Shown here in pieces: positions 1 through 5,275 of a DNA stretch of 7,057 bases. The stretch spans positions 1-7,057 of the forward strand of contig MTER01000140.1 in the NCBI GenBank assembly GCA_002083985.1. Reading direction: 5' to 3'. Numbering within the stretch: the stretch's first letter is position 1; every line of letters begins with the position of its first letter. Under the pieces are notes generated by a model. The model had not been told where the DNA came from. It searched no databases and saw only the letters and a list, made by a program, of their open reading frames with translations. The translations under genes were made by a program, and so were the position numbers. Origin of the DNA: Candidatus Altarchaeales archaeon A3 (lineage in GTDB: Archaea > Altiarchaeota > Altiarchaeia > Altiarchaeales > Altiarchaeaceae).

Positions 1-635
1 GTGCACTGGGAACAATACTCATTGTCTATGGCGTTGCAAGAACTGAAGGAAAGGTTCCTGTTGAGACCCTGCTGCTTGCAGGAATTGCAATGGGTGCTTT
101 TCTTTATGCTGTTGTGTCAGCTATGAAATTTATCGCATCAGATGAAGCATTACGAGACATAGTCCTTTGGCTTATGGGTTCGTTTGCTATGTCACAATGG
201 GATGACCTTTACATAATAACCCCATTAATACTTATCGGTGTTATTGGATTATATGCATTTTCCCGTGAATTAAATGCGATGCAGTTTGGTGAAGAAACAG
301 CAATGTATCTTGGCGTGAAAGTGGAAACAGTAAAAAAAATCATACTGATTTTTGCGGCACTCATTACAGCAACAGGTGTTTCACATGCAGGAATTATTGG
401 TTTTGTCGGTTTAATTATTCCTCATATAGTGAGAATTTTAATCGGAGCAGACCATCACATACTGCTGCCTGCATCAGCACTTGCAGGTGCGATTTTTTTA
501 ATACTTGCAGATACATTAGCAAGAACTATTGCGTCTCCTGCTGAAATACCGGTAGGCATTATCACAGCATTTGTCGGAGCACCGTATTTTATATATCTTC
601 TGAGAAAGAAAAAGAAGACGATGAGCTGGTGGTGA
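1..635 (+). CDS. FecCD/BtuC-family ABC transporter permease, 3' part (5' end outside window)
   Basis: Membrane subunit of an ABC importer of the iron-siderophore/haem/vitamin B12 class, which passes substrate from an extracytoplasmic binding protein across the membrane. The frame is open from base 3, before the first in-window ATG at 90, so the gene begins upstream; 210 codons are visible of the roughly 330 usual for the family. Family signatures seen: LLLAGIAMGAF near the left edge, an IVLWLMGSF segment, then the coupling region GFVGLIIPHIVRILIGADHH, followed by LLPASALAGAIFLILADTLART and the closing EIPVGIITAFVGAPYFIYLL. Hydrophobic segments alternate with short loops throughout, and the protein ends in a basic tail (RKKKKTMSWW). 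The ATPase gene follows after 29 bases, so the two are surely cotranscribed. The substrate cannot be read from the permease; iron chelate or cobamide are the usual options. Family assignment is secure. Confidence 0.93.
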   Translation, partial: ALGTILIVYGVARTEGKVPVETLLLAGIAMGAFLYAVVSAMKFIASDEALRDIVLWLMGSFAMSQWDDLYIITPLILIGVIGLYAFSRELNAMQFGEETAMYLGVKVETVKKIILIFAALITATGVSHAGIIGFVGLIIPHIVRILIGADHHILLPASALAGAIFLILADTLARTIASPAEIPVGIITAFVGAPYFIYLLRKKKKTMSWW

Positions 636-664
636 ATATTTTAAACTTTATAAAACTTTAAAAA

Positions 665-1510
665 ATGGACACAGAAAAATTAAAAATAGAAAATATAAGT
701 GTCGGATACAAAAACACAGATATCTTAAATGATATAACATTTTCAATAGGAATGGGAGAACTGGTTGGAATCATTGGTCCCAATGGCGCCGGAAAATCAA
801 CCTTGCTAAAAGCAATAACCGCACTATTGCAGCCAACAAAAGGTGTTGTGCTTTTAAATAAAAAAGATGTCAGAAAAATGGATAGGAAGGAGATTGCAAG
901 AACAATGGCAGTAGTTCCGCAGCACACATTAATATCCCCGATGTTTACTGTTTATGATATGGTTTCAATGGGCAGATACCCGTATATTAAAGACAGGTTC
1001 AGCCCGTTTGATGGTGCAGAGGATGTAAAAATCGTAAATGACTCAATGAAAATGGTTGGAGTTGAACATCTCTCGGAAAAAACCATTGATGCAGTGAGCG
1101 GCGGAGAAAGGCAGATGGCAGTTATTGCCCGTGCACTTGCGCAACAGCCGAAAATTTTAATACTTGATGAACCGACATCAAATTTAGATGTGAATCACCA
1201 GATAAAGATATTAAAACTTGTAAAGAATACTGTAAAGGATAAGAATATTTCTGCGATAATTGTTATACATGATTTAAACACTGCTGCAAGGTTCTGTGAT
1301 AAATTAATTTTACTCTATGACAAAAGAATTCTGTCAATTGGAACTCCTGAAGAGGTATTAACAATTGAAAATATCAGAAAGGCATATAAAGTTGAGGCAG
1401 AAGTGAATTATTCAGAGGCAACAAATTCCATAAATATCGTTGTTCTGGATGAATTAAATGGCAAATTAGATGATGATTTAAAAAATGCTCACACAAAGCC
1501 ACAAAGATAA
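665..1510 (+). CDS. ABC transporter ATP-binding protein, FepC/BtuD type
   Basis: Cytoplasmic ATPase that powers the FecCD-type permease encoded immediately upstream. All nucleotide-binding motifs are present: Walker A GPNGAGKST (residues 38-46), Q-loop Q86, signature VSGGERQ (144-150), Walker B ILILDEP (164-170), D-loop SNLD (172-175) and switch histidine H202. The text PMFTVYDMVSMGRYPY after the Q-loop is typical of siderophore/cobalamin importers. Length (281 residues) is slightly above the usual 250-265. The ATG at 665 places the first beta strand (LKIENISVGY) correctly; no Shine-Dalgarno is visible, only A/T-rich DNA. The last residues, roughly 265-281, look like an added tail: the family normally ends near VVLDEL, and the NAHTKPQR terminus lies in a 17-base word that recurs in the first Gate gene. 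The stop codon lies inside the first of two tandem hairpin repeats. Function as an importer ATPase is secure; the substrate is unknown. Confidence 0.95.
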   Translation: MDTEKLKIENISVGYKNTDILNDITFSIGMGELVGIIGPNGAGKSTLLKAITALLQPTKGVVLLNKKDVRKMDRKEIARTMAVVPQHTLISPMFTVYDMVSMGRYPYIKDRFSPFDGAEDVKIVNDSMKMVGVEHLSEKTIDAVSGGERQMAVIARALAQQPKILILDEPTSNLDVNHQIKILKLVKNTVKDKNISAIIVIHDLNTAARFCDKLILLYDKRILSIGTPEEVLTIENIRKAYKVEAEVNYSEATNSINIVVLDELNGKLDDDLKNAHTKPQR

Positions 1511-1552
1511 CCTCACTCCGTTCGGAGATTTTAAAAACTTCGTTTTTAAAAT
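1507..1552 (+). repeat. Hairpin repeat, copy 1 (overlaps ATPase stop codon)
   Basis: The first 26 bases (1507-1532) recur exactly at 1586-1611. Two hairpins lie side by side: CTCCG (1516-1520) pairs with CGGAG (1523-1527) around a TT loop, and ATTTTAAAAAC (1528-1538) pairs perfectly with GTTTTTAAAAT (1542-1552) around TTC. The repeat begins at the end of the ATPase gene, so it could act as a transcription terminator or 3'-end stabiliser in the transcript; that role is inferred. A diverged relative lies at 6946-7020. Confidence 0.85.
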
Positions 1553-1585
1553 GATGAATGAAAATTAAATTTAAAAACCAATAAA

Positions 1586-1632
1586 ATAACCTCACTCCGT
1601 TCGGAGATTTTTTACAACTTTGTTTTAAAAAT
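1586..1632 (+). repeat. Hairpin repeat, copy 2
   Basis: This is an exact 26-base repeat of 1507-1532, offset by 79 bases. The CTCCG-TT-CGGAG hairpin is conserved at 1595-1606. The following A/T hairpin has drifted in sequence but still pairs: 1609-1618 with 1622-1631, nine of ten pairs, around TTT. Retention of pairing despite sequence change suggests that the structure matters. It is followed directly by a CTCACACAAA word related to the end of the ATPase gene. Confidence 0.82.
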
Positions 1633-1633
1633 A

Positions 1634-1708
1634 CTCACACAAATTTGCGCAACGGGTATTTTGATTATGATTTTCCCCAAAAATGAAAATCAAATCCTTT
1701 GTGTGTGA
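1634..1708 (+). repeat. Imperfect inverted-repeat element upstream of first Gate gene
   Basis: Outer arms: TCACACAAA (1635-1643) against TTTGTGTGTGA (1698-1708), complementary apart from one extra CA. Inner arms: GATTTTC (1669-1675) and GAAAATC (1685-1691), perfect, around a 9-base loop. The unpaired left flank (about 1644-1660) is longer than the right, so this is an interrupted stem. It sits in the spacer between the ATPase and the first Gate gene and may be a small-repeat relic, a terminator, or an RNA structure in the leader of the following gene. No function can be assigned. Confidence 0.5.
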
Positions 1709-1738
1709 AATAAAACAAACTTTCCTATACTATAAAAA

Positions 1739-2719
1739 ATGACTGATTATATTAATCTCTTACTAAAAACAGGCATAGAAACAATAACTTTTATTATTCC
1801 GTTATTGATATTGATATTTGTAGGATTGTTTCTGACAGAGGTATTATTCCAATGGGGCCTGCTAAAACGACTTGAAGTTATCGGCAAACCATTAATGCGA
1901 CTGGCAAATCTTCCACCTGCCTGTACAATATCATTTATATCAGCAATTGGTTCTCACCTGGCAGCAAATGCGATGCTTCAGCAATTAAGAAATGACAATG
2001 TAATCAAAGATAAAGAGGTTTTATTTGCTTCTATATTGAACACAATATTTGTTCCAATAAAGGAAATAAAATTTCATTTGGGAGTTATCATTCCAACACT
2101 TGGTTTATATGTCGGCGGATTTTATGTAGCAGTTATGTGGCTTGGGACCATTGTTTTAATTGGTGTTGTAATTCTTGCAGGGAGATTATTTTTACCAAAG
2201 AGAAACAGGGATCGTGATGAATGTGATAAAAAAATGCTCACACAAGGACATGAAGATATAAAGAAAAACAAATTTAAAATTCTGCAATCTTCTCTTAACG
2301 AAACTCTAAAAACATTTAAGAAAATATCAATTATATTCTTAATCACAACTTTTATAATATTTTTGCTGATAAATCTGGGAATTTTTGATATGATTATGAC
2401 ATTTATTGAGCCATCTGCAAGTGTGGTAGGCATTCCGGCAAACGCAATTCCTGCACTCACAGCATACATTGCTTCCCCCTTAGTAGGTTATCCGATGATA
2501 GGCGCATTAATTAAAAACAACGAAATTTCCAATGATGAAGCAATAATTGTCCTGTTATTTGGAGGTATGTTTATGCTTCCGATTATTTATTTAAAGTTCT
2601 ATTTCCCGCAATGGGTGTCTGTATTTGGATTAAGATTAGGGATGATAAGGGGCATGATTTCAATGTCATTGCTTATGCTCACAAGGGGAATTATTTTAGT
2701 CCTATTTTTAATTTTTTAA
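1739..2719 (+). CDS. Gate-domain ('nucleoside recognition') membrane protein 1
   Basis: An integral membrane protein of the Gate-domain group, which also includes the two membrane halves of FeoB and the SpmA/SpmB proteins. Hydrophobic segments lie near residues 12-37, 62-80, 112-150, 196-215, 226-258, 264-288 and 304-326. The Gate-like core LPPACTISFISAIGSHLAANAML (58-80) has a cysteine (C62) and an ANAML motif, both shared with the next gene. After the LPKRN at 152-156 comes a charged cytoplasmic loop about 13 residues longer than in the paralogue; the extra part (KKMLTQG, 164-170) is encoded by a word that also ends the ATPase gene. The second half (NLGIFDM..., 212 on) aligns with the paralogue to the end. 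The start ATG has no Shine-Dalgarno and follows ACTATAAAAA. From memory, Methanocaldococcus jannaschii has the same family (MJ0871/MJ0880/MJ1556) near a FecCD-type transporter. Transport of a metal or metal cofactor is an inference; the substrate is unknown, and 'nucleoside' in the family name is not evidence. Confidence 0.82.
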   Translation: MTDYINLLLKTGIETITFIIPLLILIFVGLFLTEVLFQWGLLKRLEVIGKPLMRLANLPPACTISFISAIGSHLAANAMLQQLRNDNVIKDKEVLFASILNTIFVPIKEIKFHLGVIIPTLGLYVGGFYVAVMWLGTIVLIGVVILAGRLFLPKRNRDRDECDKKMLTQGHEDIKKNKFKILQSSLNETLKTFKKISIIFLITTFIIFLLINLGIFDMIMTFIEPSASVVGIPANAIPALTAYIASPLVGYPMIGALIKNNEISNDEAIIVLLFGGMFMLPIIYLKFYFPQWVSVFGLRLGMIRGMISMSLLMLTRGIILVLFLIF

Positions 2720-2742
2720 AACATAAAACAAAATAAAACAAA

Positions 2743-3675
2743 ATGATAGAAGACGCATTAATATCGGCATTGAAGTATCTCTTATGGATTGTACCCTTTA
2801 TAATACTTGGAGTAGTATTGGCAGAGTTAATAATGGCACTGAAATTTGTAAATAAAATCATGTGGATTACAAAACCAATAACAAAATTTGCGCACTTACG
2901 AAAGGAATGCGGGGCAACCTTTCTGACTGCGTTTGCATCCCCTGCTGCTGCAAATGCGATGCTCATGGAATTTTACAATAAAAAGACAATTGACAAAAAG
3001 GAATTATTTATTTCATCACTTGTAAATTCTTTTCCTGGAATTGTTATGCACTGGAAGTATATGCTGCCAGCATTAGTTCCATTGCTTGGAGTTACAGGAC
3101 TTATTTATTTTGGTGTGTTAATGGCGGTTGGATTTATTAAAACATTTGTTGTTCTTGTTGCAGGAAGGGTTTTATTGCCGAAAAGAAACGATGACAGCGA
3201 AATAACAAAGGAAAAACGACCCCCGGTAAAGGAAGCATTTGAAATTTGCTTAAGGACTTCAAAGAAGACAATAATTAAAATATTAAAATTAATGATTCCG
3301 ATTACGATTATTGTTTTTATTTTGATTGATATAGGAGTGTTTGATATGCTTGCAGGTTATTTAAGCGGAGCAGCAGGATATTTTCCAATACCTGCTGATG
3401 GCTTGCCCGTTATTGCTGCACAATTCGCAAACAGTATTGCTGCATGGACTATTGCAGGAAATTTATTGTCAGAAGGTGTAATAAGTTCAAAAGATGTTGT
3501 TTTAACGCTTATGGTTGGCAGTGTTTTATCTGAGATTGTTAATATCAGGCATTCTATTCCTTATTACTTGGGAATATTCGGGGCAAAATTCGGGATGCTG
3601 ATATTGGTGATTGCGACTGTGCTGAGGAATGTGTTAACGATTTTGATGATCATTGTGCTTGCTTTGTGGTGGTGA
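2743..3675 (+). CDS. Gate-domain ('nucleoside recognition') membrane protein 2, paralogue of the preceding gene
   Basis: Begins 23 bases after the preceding stop, so certainly in the same transcript; no Shine-Dalgarno is visible. The protein aligns with its neighbour end to end: LRKECGATFLTAFASPAAANAML (52-74, with C56) matches the core of protein 1, AGRVLLPKRN (140-149) matches AGRLFLPKRN, and DIGVFDML (196-203) matches NLGIFDMI. Hydrophobic segments lie near residues 10-32, 56-75, 104-143, 178-198, 218-242, 250-266 and 280-308. The loop after LPKRN is about 13 residues shorter than in protein 1. Two charged or polar patches, HWK (103-105) and SEIVNIRH (263-270), sit where protein 1 has EIKFH and LPIIYLKF. 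The arrangement of two different Gate proteins side by side suggests a heterodimer like the two membrane halves of FeoB, or like SpmA/SpmB. The protein ends in LALWW, and the DNA TGGTGGTGAA at its end is shared with the FecCD permease. Substrate unknown. Confidence 0.82.
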   Translation: MIEDALISALKYLLWIVPFIILGVVLAELIMALKFVNKIMWITKPITKFAHLRKECGATFLTAFASPAAANAMLMEFYNKKTIDKKELFISSLVNSFPGIVMHWKYMLPALVPLLGVTGLIYFGVLMAVGFIKTFVVLVAGRVLLPKRNDDSEITKEKRPPVKEAFEICLRTSKKTIIKILKLMIPITIIVFILIDIGVFDMLAGYLSGAAGYFPIPADGLPVIAAQFANSIAAWTIAGNLLSEGVISSKDVVLTLMVGSVLSEIVNIRHSIPYYLGIFGAKFGMLILVIATVLRNVLTILMIIVLALWW

Positions 3676-3764
3676 AATTTTTGATGACAACCATTAATAT
3701 TAAATTTAAACCCATATTTCCATGTAATTATACTTGATTTGTCAATTTTAAGGGTAAACTAATT

Positions 3765-3832
3765 ATTCATAGTCCCGACTTTCCGAGATTTATATATTTC
3801 TTACATTGACCAAAATTCATAGTCCCGACTTT
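3765..3832. repeat. Pair of 18-base direct repeats, 50 bases apart
   Basis: ATTCATAGTCCCGACTTT occurs exactly at 3765-3782 and 3815-3832, leaving 32 bases between copies. The core GTCCCGAC is the most G+C-rich part of the spacer, so chance is unlikely. A TATA-like element lies between the copies. They could be paired regulator sites or the remains of small repeats. Two copies of 18 bases do not make a CRISPR array. Confidence 0.75.
3786..3800. promoter_or_regulatory. TATA-like element between the direct repeats
   Basis: The sequence GATTTATATATTTC matches an archaeal TATA box well, and its TATATA core is near-symmetric. A plus-strand start would fall near 3817-3820, at the edge of the right-hand repeat copy; a minus-strand start would fall in the left-hand copy. 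No open frame follows in either direction, so any product would be an untranslated RNA. Activity is inferred; in AT-rich DNA such boxes also arise by chance. Confidence 0.3.
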
Positions 3833-3908
3833 TGAAATTTTACCTATTAATTCCTATTAATTGAAACCTATTTTTTATGATGAGTCGGAAATATAGGATT
3901 TAACAACT

Positions 3909-4027
3909 TATACCTGAGTTTGAAAGATATTTAAAAAATGTCTAAAAACACCTTTAAATTTGTTTTTTTCACCAAAATTTTACAATTTTCAGGGTCAAAA
4001 ACTCATAACTTTCAAGGACAGGTTATA
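3909..4027. repeat. 119-base inverted-repeat element overlapping the HAD gene's stop
   Basis: The left arm TATACCTGAGTTTGAAAG (3909-3926) matches the reverse complement of the right arm (4009-4027), TATAACCTGTCCTTGAAAG, with one indel and three mismatches. The right arm covers the stop and part of the last codon of the phosphatase gene. It may be a small non-coding mobile repeat that landed at the gene end, or a convergent termination structure; the about 80-base interior is A/T-rich and codes for nothing obvious. Confidence 0.5.
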
Positions 4028-4640
4028 GATATTTCAAAATTTCCCTTAAATCCTTGTCGCGAATTACAACATCAGCATTTTCTACAACACTATCATGTTT
4101 CGGATTAAATGCAATACTAAATCCCGCCTTTTTAAACATAGGAATATCGTTGATAAAGTCGCCTATAGCAATACAATCGCTTAAATCAACATTTTCGTAT
4201 CTTGCAATTTTTTCTAAAATTTCTCCTTTATTCTCAAAATTTACCTTCATATCAACATCAAAAATTTTTTCATCCTTAACAATTATTTCATTTGCGTAAC
4301 AATGTTTAAATTTATATCTTTCAAAAATTTTATTTGCCATCTGCTTTATTCCGCCGCTTATAATTGCCAGCTTATAATTTTTACTTAAATTTTCAATGAC
4401 TTCTATTCCTTTCATTAAATTAATTCTTTCACTTGCTTCAGAAATTTTATCTGCCTCAATTCCTTTCCATAAGCTGATATCCCGCCTTACCCATTCATCA
4501 AAAGATATATTGCCCGAATAGTATTGTTTTCCGTTCTCTTCGGAAAATTTTTCAGTGCCTATAAATTTATGCAGTTCCATCCAGCTTCCTTTTCCATCAA
4601 GCAATACGCCGTCAAGGTCAAATGCTATTAAATTTGCCAT
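4023..4640 (-). CDS. HAD-IB (SerB-like) phosphatase of unknown substrate
   Basis: A cytoplasmic phosphatase of the haloacid dehalogenase superfamily. Motif I is DLDGV (D8 nucleophile, D10 acid/base), motif II is IISGG (S95), motif III is K138 in NKGEIL, and motif IV is GDFINDIPMF (D161, D165 for Mg2+). A helical cap occupies about residues 15-80. From motif III onward it resembles archaeal SerB, down to the end (DLREILKYL against DLREILKYI in M. jannaschii SerB as I recall it). The 205-residue length also fits. However, the SerB motif DFDST is DLDGV here, and the serine-binding Glu and Arg (E20 and R56 in M. jannaschii numbering) align with K17 and D54. I therefore do not call it serB; another small phosphorylated metabolite is likely. 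The start at 4640 puts motif I at the usual position; there is no Shine-Dalgarno, and AATTTC/TTTTTAATTT near 4661-4672 might be a TATA box for a leaderless message. Confidence 0.85.
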   Translation of the reverse strand: MANLIAFDLDGVLLDGKGSWMELHKFIGTEKFSEENGKQYYSGNISFDEWVRRDISLWKGIEADKISEASERINLMKGIEVIENLSKNYKLAIISGGIKQMANKIFERYKFKHCYANEIIVKDEKIFDVDMKVNFENKGEILEKIARYENVDLSDCIAIGDFINDIPMFKKAGFSIAFNPKHDSVVENADVVIRDKDLREILKYL

Positions 4641-5275
4641 CTTTTTGGGACTTTAAGTTAGAAATTAAAAAGTATGGTTGAGTGCCAATAAAAGGGAACA
4701 TTTTTTTGATACAATTAATTTTTGAACCAAATAAGTAACTATTCAGCCACCTAAAAAATTAAGGGTAAATTTTTGCATTTTTTAAATTTTTTAAAATTTT
4801 CACAGGTAATTTAAAAATCACATATATTTTTAAAGATTAAAAAACTTGCAGTTTTTAGTAATTTTTGTACCCTTCTGAATAGTTACATTTTTTCATTGTT
4901 AAATTTTGTCACATCAAATTTTATTTTTGTTGTATTTCCTTCGATTAGTATAATCCGGAAGAATGTACTAATTTCAAAATCATTGATTCGTAACTTTAAC
5001 CATTTTTCGTAATATGTCTAATTTTTCGCTAAACCGTTGCTCATTTTTAAGCAAATAACATATTACTAAATTTAGGAATATGGAAAATAAAAGTAAATGA
5101 TACAAAAACCATCATAATGCGCGTGTTTTATCTTTAGGCATAAACATATTTCTAAAAATAGGCATAATTACGGATTGAACTATTGAAGAAAAAATAAATT
5201 TGCTCTATCACTATGCCTGCATCAGGTCTTCAGATTATAGAAAAGTTAAAATTTAATCGTTCATAGTATTATCGT
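4641..5275. other. Intergenic spacer, 635 bases, with MITE-like element and small repeats
   Basis: No coding frame worth calling was found on either strand. The left part holds the inverted-repeat element at 4735-4886. The right part is featureless A/T-rich DNA with small repeats: ATTAGTA/TACTAAT inverted around 4944-4972, GTAATATGT (5009-5017) inverted to ACATATTAC (5058-5066), and TAGGCATAA repeated at 5135-5143 and 5159-5167. ATCGTTCA is duplicated at 5256-5263 and 5271-5278, the second copy covering the reductase stop codon. An A6 run near 5188-5193 reads as T6 in the minus transcript and may terminate the reductase message. Confidence 0.6.
4735..4886. mobile_element. MITE-like element with 12-base perfect terminal inverted repeats
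   Basis: GTAACTATTCAG (4735-4746) and CTGAATAGTTAC (4875-4886) are exact reverse complements, 152 bases end to end. Just inside, AAGGGTA (4761-4767) is mirrored by TACCCTT (4868-4874); the left side carries 14 extra bases (CCACCTAAAAAATT) between the two blocks, so the arms match again after an insertion. The interior is A/T-rich and non-coding. I saw no convincing target-site duplication. This is the layout of a non-autonomous element mobilised by a transposase elsewhere, though a large hairpin of other origin is possible. Confidence 0.5.

Larger units (their letters stand above)
3676..4022. other. Convergent intergenic spacer, 347 bases, no gene
   Basis: The spacer lies between a plus-strand gene and a minus-strand gene that converge on it. 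No coding frame of note was seen. It holds direct repeats around a TATA-like box (3765-3832), a perfect tandem duplication of CCTATTAATT (3843-3862) followed by a T6 run, a T7 run at 3962-3968, and an inverted-repeat element (3909-4027). The T runs could terminate the plus-strand transcript, as euryarchaeal terminators are often simple T tracts, but this is weak evidence. Confidence 0.6.

Noticed and set aside
658..927. Minus-strand frame of 89 codons opposite the ATPase
   Set aside because: It lies wholly antisense to the Walker A region of a well-supported ABC ATPase and shows no family features.
1374..1595. Minus-strand frame of 73 codons across the ATPase end and spacer
   Set aside because: Its sequence is the reverse of the ATPase tail and the hairpin repeat, so it carries no independent coding signal.
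2676..2690. ATGCTCACAAGG in Gate gene 1 as another copy of the CTCACACAA word
   Set aside because: It lacks the ACA step and encodes part of a membrane segment that aligns with the paralogue, so it is more likely chance.
3765..3832. Possible short CRISPR array (two repeats with a 32-base spacer)
   Set aside because: The repeat is only 18 bases, there are only two copies, and no third copy or cas gene is present.
3877..3917. C/D box small RNA: ATGATGA at 3877 and CTGA at 3914
   Set aside because: The boxes are too close for a normal archaeal C/D RNA, no internal D' or C' box is seen, and the flanks do not pair.
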